Source: Paenibacillus dokdonensis | GTDB lineage: Bacteria > Bacillota > Bacilli > Paenibacillales > Paenibacillaceae | Reading direction: 5' to 3' | DNA length: 64,000 nucleotides | NCBI RefSeq assembly: GCF_004916975.1 | Contig: NZ_STGQ01000002.1 | Location: 186,001 to 250,000 of the forward strand | Shown: positions 43,788 to 52,414 of the stretch, in pieces | Position numbering within the stretch: the stretch's first letter is position 1 | How the letters are laid out: every line of letters starts with the position of its first letter | Program-made: the position numbers and the translations under genes | Notes under the pieces: model-generated | What the model was told of the DNA's origin: nothing | Seen by the model: the letters and a program-made list of their open reading frames with translations, nothing else | Databases searched by the model: none

Positions 43788-44285
43788 TTGCCTACAACGA
43801 AGAAAGAAAATTTTTATTTTGGGTTGATGATGTGCTGTGGAATGGTCCTATTCATGACATTCTATAATTTATTGAATCACGGCTTGCTTGGCACGATAAC
43901 GGTGAAAGAGATACTTATCCAGCTTATTCTGGTCTTTATTACTGCTTTTTTATTGGAGTTGTTTATTGTCGGTCCAGTGGCAAAGAAAATTGCTTTCTCA
44001 TTACCCTATGACAAATCTAAGAAGTTATTTGTCATCCTAACCCTGGCATTTTTTATGGTGAGTGGAATGGTTCTCTGTATGTCTTTTTATGGCTTGATGA
44101 CTTCTTATTTCTCTAACGGTCTCAATGGAGAACCATTGCTTAAAAGTTACTTTTCTCTAGTCTTCCGAAATTTCATCTTTGCTTTCCCTCTGCAGGTCAT
44201 CATTGTGGGACCGGTTGTCCGGTTTTTATTTTCAAAATTCGTTAAGGGTAAAAATATCACGGAACCTTTAGCTGAAGTTTATTGA
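43788..44285 (+). CDS. DUF2798 membrane protein, duplicated
   Basis: 165 aa, four membrane helices arranged as two DUF2798-like halves. The halves echo each other: FGLMMCCGMVLFMTFYNLL with LAFFMVSGMVLCMSFYGLM, and LELFIVGPVAKKIAF with LQVIIVGPVVRFLFS. The start is TTG at 43788, nine bases after AAAGGA; the nearby ATG codons are in another frame. The family has no known function. Its base composition is more A+T-rich than its neighbours. Confidence 0.85.
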   Translation: MPTTKKENFYFGLMMCCGMVLFMTFYNLLNHGLLGTITVKEILIQLILVFITAFLLELFIVGPVAKKIAFSLPYDKSKKLFVILTLAFFMVSGMVLCMSFYGLMTSYFSNGLNGEPLLKSYFSLVFRNFIFAFPLQVIIVGPVVRFLFSKFVKGKNITEPLAEVY

Positions 44286-44311
44286 ATGAACGGGAAACGA
44301 TAGCTGAAAAC

Positions 44312-44365
44312 AATTCAAGCGGCAGTCCGGGATCTTTGCTAATGTCCTGAACTGCCGCTTGAATT
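44312..44365. terminator. long hairpin between convergent DUF2798 and merR genes
   Basis: AATTCAAGCGGCAGT (44312-44326) and ACTGCCGCTTGAATT (44351-44365), 15-bp perfect stem plus weaker inner pairing. U-tracts are modest. Confidence 0.75.
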
Positions 44366-44385
44366 TGTGTTAATTAGTCCTTTTT

Positions 44386-44802
44386 TTATTGGCGCATCGC
44401 TTTGGTGATCCGGCCGCTGAGACCAGCCAATTCCTCTCTGACCTTCGCCATCTCCGTAATTTTATAATCTACCAGTTCCAGCTGCTTGTTAACCGCCTCG
44501 GCCATATGCTCCAGCTCCGCTTGGCGCAGGGCATCATCCGAGGAGGAAGAAGCATTGCTGCGGTGCTTCATGACCTGATCATGGATTTGCAAAAATTCCT
44601 GGATCTCCTGCAGGGAAAAACCAAGTACCTTTTTCGCGAGTACAATATTTTTCAACTGCTCAACGTCTTCTTCGGTATATAATCGAATGCCTCCATCAGA
44701 CCGTTCAGGTGATTTCATGAGACCGATTTCCTCGTAATACCGGATCGACCGCTTCGTCAAACCCGTCTCCTTGGCAACATCGTCAATTTTAAGCCATGTC
44801 AT
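44386..44802 (-). CDS. MerR family transcriptional regulator
   Basis: Activator/repressor of the MerR type, 138 aa. The winged helix-turn-helix is at residues 3-70 (KIDDVAKETGLTKRSIRYYEEIGLM, then GGIRLYTEEDVEQL). A dimerisation coiled coil ends the protein (about 85-130). There are no metal-binding cysteines, so it is not a metal sensor; an organic or redox signal is more likely. The ATG at 44802 follows GGGGGAGAAAGG. A perfect 16-bp palindrome (44821-44836) just upstream is its likely site. The aldo/keto reductase gene lies upstream on the same strand and may be a target. Confidence 0.88.
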   Translation of the reverse strand: MTWLKIDDVAKETGLTKRSIRYYEEIGLMKSPERSDGGIRLYTEEDVEQLKNIVLAKKVLGFSLQEIQEFLQIHDQVMKHRSNASSSSDDALRQAELEHMAEAVNKQLELVDYKITEMAKVREELAGLSGRITKAMRQ

Positions 44803-44820
44803 GCCTTTCTCCCCCTGTAA

Positions 44821-44836
44821 TAAAGGTATACCTTTA
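44821..44836 (-). promoter_or_regulatory. palindromic MerR-type operator
   Basis: TAAAGGTATACCTTTA is a perfect 16-bp palindrome, 19-34 bases upstream of the merR start. MerR proteins bind such dyads between -35 and -10. I could not place both hexamers with confidence. Confidence 0.6.
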
Positions 44837-44890
44837 AGTATAGCTTTCCCTGCGATATAACGCCAATGGGGGACCAATTTTTCGAACATG

Positions 44891-44917
44891 AAAAGCCGTC
44901 CGGATCAACGGACGGCT
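44891..44917 (-). terminator. terminator of the aldo/keto reductase gene
   Basis: AGCCGTCCG and CGGACGGCT, 9-bp stem, followed on the minus strand by four T. It separates the reductase from merR. Confidence 0.82.
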
Positions 44918-44935
44918 AGAATTCATAGAAACCTA

Positions 44936-45880
44936 TTATAACAAAATCTGCTCAATTCGCTCCAGCACTTCAGCCGAAAGCTCCACCGCCGAGGCATGCA
45001 CATTCTCAGCTACCTGCTCCGGACGGCTGGCACCAACCAGTGCACTGGCTACATTCGGCTGGCGCAGAATCCAGGCAAGCGCGAGCTGGCTCATCTTGAT
45101 GCCGAGCTCGTCCGCAATGACGCTGAGCTCCTGCACCTTGGCGATTTTCTCTTCACTGATCTGACCTTCCTTCCAGTTCAGCTTCGCAGCGCGGCTGCCT
45201 TCCGGTGCTTCTCCCGCCGCCTTATACTTCCCAGTCAGCAGGCCTTGGGCCAAGGGTGAATAGACCACCTGACTGATTCCTTTTTCCTCACCGAGCGGAA
45301 TAATTTCCTTTTCAATGCTGCGGTTGAACATATTGTATACCGGCTGGTTTACCACAATCCGGTCCAGCAGGTAACGATCAGCCGTTCCCAGTGACGCTTC
45401 CATCTGGGCTGCGGTCCACATGCTCACACCGATATACAGGACTTTGCCCTGGCGCACCAGATCGTCCAGCGCACGCAGCGTTTCCTCAATCGGTGTCTCC
45501 GGATGGTAACGGTGGCAGTAATACAAATCGATATAATCATGTCCAAGCCGCTTCAGGCTCGCATGGCATTGCTCCATAATATGCTTGCGTGACAGCCCCA
45601 TATCATTGGGACCTTCACCCATTTTGCCGAATACCTTGGTTGCCAATACATACGACTCGCGTGGATACGCTTTCAGTGTTTTTCCCAGAAGTTCCTCTGC
45701 TGCTCCGCGCTCGTACACGTTGGCCGTGTCAAAGAAATTGATGCCCAGATCGTATGCAGTCTGAATGGCCTTGACCGCGTTATCCTGTTCAACGTAGCCC
45801 CCATAAGTAAGCCAGCTGCCAAGGCTGATTTCACTTACCTTGAGCCCGCTTTTGCCAAGTCTCCGATAATTCATAGTCAC
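44936..45880 (-). CDS. aldo/keto reductase, potassium-channel beta-subunit-like
   Basis: NADPH-dependent (beta/alpha)8 reductase, about 314 aa. It shows the catalytic aspartate and tyrosine (INFFDTANVYERGAAEELLG), lysine (YVLATKVFGKMG), histidine (DLYYCHRYHPETPIE), and the C-terminal NADP block SPLAQGLLTGKY with ALVGASRPEQVAENV. The closest type is the Kv-beta/YghZ group, acting on aldehydes such as methylglyoxal. GTG at 45880 is eight bases after GGAGG and fits better than the ATG two codons later. It may be under the linked MerR regulator. Confidence 0.9.
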   Translation of the reverse strand: MTMNYRRLGKSGLKVSEISLGSWLTYGGYVEQDNAVKAIQTAYDLGINFFDTANVYERGAAEELLGKTLKAYPRESYVLATKVFGKMGEGPNDMGLSRKHIMEQCHASLKRLGHDYIDLYYCHRYHPETPIEETLRALDDLVRQGKVLYIGVSMWTAAQMEASLGTADRYLLDRIVVNQPVYNMFNRSIEKEIIPLGEEKGISQVVYSPLAQGLLTGKYKAAGEAPEGSRAAKLNWKEGQISEEKIAKVQELSVIADELGIKMSQLALAWILRQPNVASALVGASRPEQVAENVHASAVELSAEVLERIEQILL

Positions 45881-46014
45881 AGGCAAAACCTCCATGTTTG
45901 AATATTCTTCCTTCATTATTGTAAACAACCTTGGTTTCTATGGAAAGGCTTCGTTTCTTTCCGGTGATAAATGGTAATAAATGAAAATGAATACTAATAG
46001 GAGGCTACGCCAAG

Positions 46015-47562
46015 ATGCAACGATCCGATTCCGTTTCCCGGCATTTGCCACAGTTTCCCGAGTCCTTATGGAGAGCCACCACCGAACTGCTTTCCTTTCC
46101 GCGGCTGAACGAAGATATCCAGGTGGATACCGCGATTGTCGGCGCTGGCATTGCCGGCATTACTACAGCCTATTTACTGTCACGCCAAGGCTGCAAGGTC
46201 GCTTTGCTTGAAGCAGGAAGCATTCTGAACGGCACGACCGGACACACCACTGCCAAAATTTCCGCTCAGCATGGCATGCTATACGATGAACTGCTGAATC
46301 ATTTCGGCGAGGAAAAGACACAAATGTATTACCAGGCGAACCGTGATGCCATGAATTTAATCCAAAAGACGGTGTCAGATTTAAACATCGATTGTGACCT
46401 TAAACCCGAAAGTGCTTATTTGTATATGGAAAGCGATGATGAGCTTCAAAATCTTCAGAAGGAGTTTGATGCCTATATCAAGCTTGGTATTCCCGGTCAA
46501 TGGAGAGACAAGCTGCCCATCCCGCTGAATGTCAGCGGTGCGATTGAAATGCCGGATCAGGCCCAATTTCATCCGCTGCATTACCTGAAACCGCTGGTCG
46601 ATGAGATCCTCAAAGCGGGCGGGCGAATCTTCGAGCAAACGACCATTACCACACTGGAAAAAGACGGGCCCTTCACGCTCACCACCTATCGGGGCAAACA
46701 CAAGGTGCGCTGCAGCCATGTCGTATCCGCTTCCCATTTTCCGTTCTTCGACGGCGGGGGCATGTATTTCACACGTCTTCATGCGGAGCGTTCCTATGTG
46801 GTGGCGTTCAAGCCGGAAACCGCGTTTGCCGGAGGGACTTACCTCAGCGCAGACAAGCCAAAACGTTCACTGCGTACGGCCTCTTGGAATGGCGAGGAGC
46901 TGGTGCTCGCAGGAGGGGAAAACCATAAAACCGGTCAGGGCATTTGCACGCATAACCATTATGAAGAGCTGGAGCAGTTTGGAAGCAAGCTGTTTGGAAT
47001 CCAGAGCATTCCTTTCCGCTGGTCTGCACAAGACCTCGTTACCTTGGACAAAGTCCCATATATCGGGCAAATCACGTCAGGGGATGAAGGCATTTATGTC
47101 GCGACAGGCTTTAACAAATGGGGGATGACCCAAGGCACACTCTCGGGTATGATTCTCTCCGATCAGATTCTGGGCAAGGATAATCCTTATACGACACTCT
47201 ATACTCCTTCCCGCTTCAAGGCTGACCCGTCCATCAAAAACTTCGTCGTTCAAAATGCAGATGTGGCCAAACATCTTGTTGCCGGAAAAGTCGGTCTTGT
47301 CGAGCGAAGTACCGAGGATCTGCAGCCTGATGAAGGCGGCGTCATTACCCTTGATGGTAAACGGGCCGGAGGTTATAAGGATGCGGAGGGCAACCTCTAT
47401 CTGGTAGACACCACCTGTACCCATCTGGGCTGTGAATGTGAGTGGAATGATGCTGAGCGCACCTGGGATTGTCCATGTCATGGCTCACGGTTTAACTATG
47501 AAGGCGCGGTGATCGAAGGCCCAGCGACCGAGCCGCTTGAGAAACTGGATGGACACGAGTAG
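46015..47562 (+). CDS. FAD-dependent oxidoreductase fused to a Rieske domain, YhfW-like
   Basis: 515 aa. A DAO-type FAD domain begins with VDTAIVGAGIAGITTAYLL (about 38-56) and ends with GIYVATGFNKWGMTQG. A C-terminal Rieske [2Fe-2S] domain (about 430-515) has CTHLGCECEW and CPCHGSRF, giving the two Cys-x-His / Cys-x2-His ligand pairs. Its substrate is unknown. The ATG follows AGGAGG by 10 bases. It is followed after 52 bases by a haem-monooxygenase-like gene, likely the same operon. Confidence 0.92.
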   Translation: MQRSDSVSRHLPQFPESLWRATTELLSFPRLNEDIQVDTAIVGAGIAGITTAYLLSRQGCKVALLEAGSILNGTTGHTTAKISAQHGMLYDELLNHFGEEKTQMYYQANRDAMNLIQKTVSDLNIDCDLKPESAYLYMESDDELQNLQKEFDAYIKLGIPGQWRDKLPIPLNVSGAIEMPDQAQFHPLHYLKPLVDEILKAGGRIFEQTTITTLEKDGPFTLTTYRGKHKVRCSHVVSASHFPFFDGGGMYFTRLHAERSYVVAFKPETAFAGGTYLSADKPKRSLRTASWNGEELVLAGGENHKTGQGICTHNHYEELEQFGSKLFGIQSIPFRWSAQDLVTLDKVPYIGQITSGDEGIYVATGFNKWGMTQGTLSGMILSDQILGKDNPYTTLYTPSRFKADPSIKNFVVQNADVAKHLVAGKVGLVERSTEDLQPDEGGVITLDGKRAGGYKDAEGNLYLVDTTCTHLGCECEWNDAERTWDCPCHGSRFNYEGAVIEGPATEPLEKLDGHE

Positions 47563-47614
47563 ACTTTAAGACGTAAGGTCTATTCCATTTCATCAAGCGG
47601 AGGCGATTCAACTT

Positions 47615-47932
47615 ATGATAGTCATTACGAATACGATCCGGGTCAAAGAAGGCTCCGGAAAGGCGATGTCCGAACGCTTCGCCCATGCGAAAGGTGTTCA
47701 TGAAATGCCTGGATTTGTCCGGATGGAAGTATGGCTCGGCAAAAGCAAGGAAGCTGAAGGCGAAGAATTGAAGGTGTCCACGGTTTGGCAGGATGAAGCG
47801 TCCTTCCGCAACTGGACCTCCAGTGAATCCTTTCGCGAATCTCATCGCGGACAGGGCGGCAATGATGCCATTCTCGGCTCCACACTGAATCAGTATGAGC
47901 TGATTGTCAGTCCGCTGAATGCCGCGGAGTAG
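47615..47932 (+). CDS. hmoA: HmoA-like haem-degrading/ABM domain monooxygenase
   Basis: Dimeric ferredoxin-like ABM fold, 105 aa, cytosolic. It begins with IVITNTIRVKEGSG, as in Bacillus HmoA, which cleaves haem and frees iron. The asparagine near the N-terminus (N6) and the tryptophan in FRNWTSSESF match the catalytic positions of IsdG-type enzymes. HmoA lacks a strict His ligand, so haem degradation is probable rather than certain. It lies downstream of the Rieske/FAD gene and upstream of a terminator. Confidence 0.8.
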   Translation: MIVITNTIRVKEGSGKAMSERFAHAKGVHEMPGFVRMEVWLGKSKEAEGEELKVSTVWQDEASFRNWTSSESFRESHRGQGGNDAILGSTLNQYELIVSPLNAAE

Positions 47933-47967
47933 CACATCACTCACCATCATTTTCTAAAACACTTAAC

Positions 47968-48011
47968 AAACGTCCCTCATTACCGCCATACCCGCCGGAA
48001 GGGACGTTTTT
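47968..48011 (+). terminator. terminator of the Rieske/hmoA operon
   Basis: AAACGTCCC (47968-47976) and GGGACGTTT (48001-48009), followed by a T-run. Confidence 0.88.
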
Positions 48012-48164
48012 CTTTGTCTTCGCAGTCCCTGCAATGAGCCGACTGCGATGTTCAGCAGATCGATCGCACCGGTTCGCATCAAAAAGGGATAGACAAGCCA
48101 GCGCGGTTATCGCGGTATAGGCTTTGCTATCCTTTAATTTTTATCATATGGCGGTTCAGAGGGA

Positions 48165-48635
48165 TTATGCCGTAGCCGCCACAGCTGCCGCTTTCTGGGC
48201 TTGCATCCGGTAAGCAACCAGCGATTCGTCAATGACCGTGCTGAAAAATACAGCATCGACTTCAGGAACCAGAGCCAGTGCATAGTTCCAGGCATTTTCT
48301 TCAATCTGGAGCGCCACTCTAGTCCGTCTCTCAGCGCTGATCGCTTCATCTTCCAGCTCTTCGCAGAGGAACGACAAACGGGTATCCGCCGCATGTCCAA
48401 GCTCATGCGCCAGCACGACCGCAAAATAAGTTTCTACCTGCTCAAGCGACCCAAACATCTGCAGACACTGCTCCTCGATGACCTCCGTATACATCGTGAC
48501 GGTTTTGGAGATCATGCCATATTTACCGCCGATTAAACGGCCGCCTTCCAACCGGGATTCCAATCTTACTATAATATCAAGGCCCGAACGCTGCAGCATC
48601 TGATCTACGATCTGATTCAAATTCAAGTTCTCCAA
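48165..48635 (-). CDS. lone HExxH metallopeptidase-like protein
   Basis: 156 aa with a clear zinc motif HELGH (residues 77-81), flanked by VLA and AAD. A third-ligand candidate is in EENAWNYALALVPE (about 112-125), which resembles the E-x2-A-x-x-A pattern of ImmA/IrrE peptidases. No helix-turn-helix protein, phage gene or substrate is nearby. The C-terminus is Ala-rich (KAAAVAATA). I do not recognise a named family. A regulatory protease or a reduced structural protein are both possible. Confidence 0.75.
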   Translation of the reverse strand: MENLNLNQIVDQMLQRSGLDIIVRLESRLEGGRLIGGKYGMISKTVTMYTEVIEEQCLQMFGSLEQVETYFAVVLAHELGHAADTRLSFLCEELEDEAISAERRTRVALQIEENAWNYALALVPEVDAVFFSTVIDESLVAYRMQAQKAAAVAATA

Positions 48636-48765
48636 CGCTGTTTCTTTGTCTCCTCTGCATTCAAAATTCTATAGCTATTATACGGCCAATTGACAGAAAT
48701 GCAACAAGACAGCAAGCAATTCCAACTTCTAAAACCACATTTAAGCGAAGTTTTTCATGTGAGAA

Positions 48766-49872
48766 TCAGGAACGTCCAGGGAAGCTTGTACTTTCTTCTC
48801 TTTTAAAAAAGTTGGGATACACAACCGTATTATCATAGGAATGGTGAAATATATGGGTCGTAGCTGGAGATACCGGCGGAATCAGCCAATTCCAATAGCC
48901 CGTCAGCGGGCGTCCGCATTTGGCTTCCTTCTGCTCAAACAGTTGGAATTGCGCCGCTGCCGTATGATGATCCACCATGCTGACCCCTGCCTGTTTGTAG
49001 GAATGCAGCACGGCAATATTCATCTCCACCAATGCCCGATCCCGCCAAAGCGAGGTTTCGCTGGCTGTAGACAAGCCCATCAGCTCGGCAACCTGCGGCA
49101 GAACATTATACCGGTTCACGTCAGCGAAATTACGGGCTCCAATCTCTGTTGCCATATACCAGCCATTAAACGGTGCTGCCGCGTAACGAATACCGCCAAT
49201 AACCATTTCCATATCGGAAATGATCGGAACCGCGTACCAGCGCAGGCCGAGATGTCCGAATGCCGGATAATCCGGATGGGTCAGCGGTACCTCAAGCACC
49301 AAATGGTCAGGGATCGGGAGAAGTACAGGCTCTCGGCCCTCCGACTGAATAATCAGAGGAAGCACATCAAAATGCGTTCCCTCTCCTCTCCAGCCCATAT
49401 CTCTGCAAATATCCGTAAACGGCACAGAAGCGGGATCGCCAACGATCCCGCTCTCCGTCTCATAACCCGCATAACGGACCAACTGGTGGTTCCAGATACG
49501 CACCCCTTTACTTACCGGGCCGGCAGGCTTGAATACCGACAGGGTTGGAATAACTTTGCCGCTGTTCGTCGCTTTCCCGATATGATCCAGCAGCGCTGCG
49601 CAGATATCATCCGGATGCTCCAAATGCCGCTGATCATGCACAACCATGGAATCCCAGAACAATCTTCCGATACAGCGGTTACTGTTGCGCCAGGCCATTT
49701 TCGCCCCATGCTCCAGCTCCTCGAAGGTATGCTCGTAGGTTCCGGTCAAATCAATTTCTTTCCTGATATCGGCAAGCCGATTATGAATTTCCTGCTCTGC
49801 TTTTCCAAGCTCGGCATAACATGCTCTTATATAATCTTCTGCTTCCTGAAGCAAAATGCTGCATTCCATCAT
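48766..49872 (-). CDS. nos: bacterial nitric oxide synthase oxygenase
   Basis: Haem-thiolate enzyme making NO from arginine via N-hydroxyarginine; 368 aa, the usual length for bacterial NOS, which lacks the reductase half. The proximal cysteine is C67 in WRNSNRCIGRLFW. The substrate site is in FNGWYMATEIGARNFAD, and the pterin/C-terminal region in TTHIFHHSYDNTVVYPNFF. ATG at 49872 follows GAGGTG by six bases. Electrons must come from cellular flavodoxin or similar. In Bacillus, NOS-derived NO protects against oxidative stress and antibiotics. It lies downstream of the MMPL exporter on the same strand, 146 bases apart. Confidence 0.96.
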   Translation of the reverse strand: MMECSILLQEAEDYIRACYAELGKAEQEIHNRLADIRKEIDLTGTYEHTFEELEHGAKMAWRNSNRCIGRLFWDSMVVHDQRHLEHPDDICAALLDHIGKATNSGKVIPTLSVFKPAGPVSKGVRIWNHQLVRYAGYETESGIVGDPASVPFTDICRDMGWRGEGTHFDVLPLIIQSEGREPVLLPIPDHLVLEVPLTHPDYPAFGHLGLRWYAVPIISDMEMVIGGIRYAAAPFNGWYMATEIGARNFADVNRYNVLPQVAELMGLSTASETSLWRDRALVEMNIAVLHSYKQAGVSMVDHHTAAAQFQLFEQKEAKCGRPLTGYWNWLIPPVSPATTHIFHHSYDNTVVYPNFFKREESTSFPGRS

Positions 49873-50018
49873 GTCTATCACCTCATCTATGCTGTGAAGC
49901 CAAATACTAAAAGTCCGTTGATTATGTGAGCCCTGGGCGGACAACCAACATCGTATTTTAATATTATAGCCATAAATAGAGGCCTATGGTCGCGTCAAAG
50001 TTGATATCTTCGTGAACC

Positions 50019-52253
50019 CTACAATTCTATTCGGGCTTCTGTGCGCGCTGCTTTCTCCTCCACCTCAACATGCTTGGAAGGCCAGAACGCAAAGCGGCCA
50101 AGGAGGGTTGTCACCGCCGGTACCAGGAATGGACGTACGATAAAGGTATCCAGCAGAACACCTACAGCTGTGATGATCCCGAACTGCACCAAAACCTGAA
50201 TTGGCAATGAAGCCAGCACAGCGAATGTTCCCGCCAGGATCAGACCGGCAGATGTAATGACGGAGCTGGTCTCGCCGACGCCTTCCTTGATGGCCTGTTT
50301 GAGCGGCATTACCTTGCGCTTCTTCCATATGCTCGAGATCATGAAGATATTATAATCTTCACCTAATGCCACTAGGAACACAAACGAATACAGCGGGATC
50401 GCCCCTTGAATGGCATCTGCTCCAAGGCCGTAGTGGATGATAATCCAGCCGAGACCAAGAGCGGAGAAATAGGATAGGATGACGGTGAGTATCAGATAAA
50501 TGGTAGCCGTGATCGAACGCAGGTAAACCAGCAGCAGCAACGTAATCATACCGATAACCACTGGGATGATCACCATCGTATCACGGTCTCCGGTTTCTCT
50601 TGTATCATACTGCTCAGCCGTCTGACCGCTGATCCATACCTTGTCTTCAGGAGAGGTGACGCCCGCATCCTTCAGGGTCTGCACGGCTGTGCTCCGCAGT
50701 TCCGGAATAAGGTCTATTGCCTCACTCGAATACGGATTCATCTTCAGTTCGATATCGTAGGCGAGGATGTTTGCGTTCTTCTCTCCCTGCACCTGTTGCC
50801 CAGCCTTTTCCACATAAGGAAGTCCTGTGAGAGCCTTACCCAGCACATCCGGCTGGCCTTCAGAATCGACCATCACCTTGACGGGAGCGAGCTCACCCGG
50901 AGAAAACTGCTTACCGATCATATCATAGCCTTCTCTGGACTCCATATCTTTCGGGAAGGAAGACATAATATCATAAGTGAATTTCACCTGGCTTGAAAAA
51001 GACGCGAGCCCGCCAAGCACCACCAGCGTCACAATGACAATCATCCATGGCTTCGTAACAACCAGTCTGCCGATAAAGCTTTCCTTTTTGCGTCTATGCG
51101 TATGGGCCGTCTTGCCCTTACTGCGGGCACGTTCCTCCTCCATTTCCGGCGTACGCGGGATGAACGGATAAAACGAGACACGTCCGAAAATCGCCAGCAG
51201 TGCGGGGACAAGCGTCAGACTCGCAATCACCATCACCAGAATGGATACACTGAATGGAATGGCAAACCGGTGATAGGCTCCGTATTTAGCCAGCATCAAA
51301 GCCAGCAGCGACAGTACAACGGTAAAGCCGCTCATAGCAATGGCGCCAGAGGTCTCGGTGATCGCCCGCAGCAGCGCTTTGCCCTTGCTCTCTTCCTCTT
51401 TCAGCAGATGACGGAAATGAGAAATGAGGAATAGACAGTAGTCCGTACCTGCGCCGAACAGCAGCACCGTCATAATCGATACAGCCTGCGAGTCCACGGT
51501 AATCCAGCCTTTACTGGCCATGAGGCCGAGCAGCGGGCTGATCGCGCCATATGCGAATCCCACTGCAATAAGCGGAATTAGCGCCAAAATAGGGGAACGG
51601 TATATTAACAGTAAAATGACCAGTACTAGAATAACCGTACCCATCAGCAGCTTGAAGTCAGCATTTTTGAACAATCCAACCGCATCGATCGAGATACCGA
51701 CGGGTCCCGTCACGCGAGCGCTCAGCTCGCTGGTGGAGTTTTGTTTCGCCGCAAACGGATCGGCTCCGAACTCCTTCGACGCCTGCTCCTTCAACTGCAC
51801 TACGCCTTCCTTGAGCTGGTCGCTGTCCGCATCATTCTTGAACAGAACCGGTGTGACGAACGTGCTCTGATCCTCGGACAGCTGCTTTTTCAGCGCCTGC
51901 GCAGGCATTTTGTCAAACGGAGGCACACTGTCCTGATAAGGAAGCGGTGTACTGCTCCATTCCGCATACAGCTTCTGCACATGCTGCAGATCTTCATCTT
52001 TCAGTCCACCCTCGCGGTGCCATACGAGCAGCGCAGGTACGCTGGAGCCTCCGCTGAACTGCTCTGCGGCTACCTTCTCAGCCTGAACGGACGGTGTATT
52101 TTCCTCCAGATTGGCCGCATTATTCTGGACTTCCTTGTTAACCATCGGCCACAGCGCACTGAGAACCCCCACGATGATAATCCAGACCGCGAGCGTGATC
52201 CATTTGCTCCGCTTTCCGGCTACAAAACGTCCAAATCCTGATTCCTGCTGCAT
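50019..52253 (-). CDS. MMPL/YdfJ family RND-type exporter
   Basis: Membrane protein of 744 aa with the MMPL plan: helix 1 (about 18-40), an outer domain, five helices (about 180-350), a cytosolic loop rich in basic residues, helix 7, a second outer domain and the last five helices. GAGTDYCLFLISHFRHLL and LGEDYNIFMISSIW contain the paired Asp-Tyr motifs of MMPL proton relays. The ATG at 52253 is preceded by GAGGAGGAG. A divergent TetR gene shares the promoter region, so the exporter is probably repressed by it. Substrates may be lipids, drugs or dyes. Confidence 0.92.
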   Translation of the reverse strand: MQQESGFGRFVAGKRSKWITLAVWIIIVGVLSALWPMVNKEVQNNAANLEENTPSVQAEKVAAEQFSGGSSVPALLVWHREGGLKDEDLQHVQKLYAEWSSTPLPYQDSVPPFDKMPAQALKKQLSEDQSTFVTPVLFKNDADSDQLKEGVVQLKEQASKEFGADPFAAKQNSTSELSARVTGPVGISIDAVGLFKNADFKLLMGTVILVLVILLLIYRSPILALIPLIAVGFAYGAISPLLGLMASKGWITVDSQAVSIMTVLLFGAGTDYCLFLISHFRHLLKEEESKGKALLRAITETSGAIAMSGFTVVLSLLALMLAKYGAYHRFAIPFSVSILVMVIASLTLVPALLAIFGRVSFYPFIPRTPEMEEERARSKGKTAHTHRRKKESFIGRLVVTKPWMIVIVTLVVLGGLASFSSQVKFTYDIMSSFPKDMESREGYDMIGKQFSPGELAPVKVMVDSEGQPDVLGKALTGLPYVEKAGQQVQGEKNANILAYDIELKMNPYSSEAIDLIPELRSTAVQTLKDAGVTSPEDKVWISGQTAEQYDTRETGDRDTMVIIPVVIGMITLLLLVYLRSITATIYLILTVILSYFSALGLGWIIIHYGLGADAIQGAIPLYSFVFLVALGEDYNIFMISSIWKKRKVMPLKQAIKEGVGETSSVITSAGLILAGTFAVLASLPIQVLVQFGIITAVGVLLDTFIVRPFLVPAVTTLLGRFAFWPSKHVEVEEKAARTEARIEL

Positions 52254-52322
52254 GATTCTCCTCCTCACCCTTATTCAGGTGTACATGGTATAGTATATGT
52301 ATTGCCTTGAAGTACTAAATCA

Positions 52323-52375
52323 GAAGGTGTATTGACCTTCAAAACGGTTTATAATAATTATATATACCGGAAGGT
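52323..52375. promoter_or_regulatory. TetR operator in the MMPL/tetR divergent promoter
   Basis: GAAGGT (52323-52328), six bases, ACCTTC (52335-52340) form a dyad. A third half-site GAAGGT occurs at 52370-52375. The intervening A+T-rich stretch holds TATAAT (52350-52355). The location between the divergent genes fits mutual control by the TetR protein. Confidence 0.6.
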
Positions 52376-52414
52376 TAATTATCAAACAAGTTTTTTGTCA
52401 GTGGAGGAGTAAAT

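Noticed and set aside
48841..49929. Plus-strand open frame opposite nos
   Set aside because: Shadow of the NO synthase gene; unlikely composition and no start signals.
42292..49987. Shared 12-mer ATAGAGGCCTAT at 42292-42303 and 49976-49987
   Set aside because: The core AGGCCT is self-complementary and flanks do not match, so chance is the simpler explanation.
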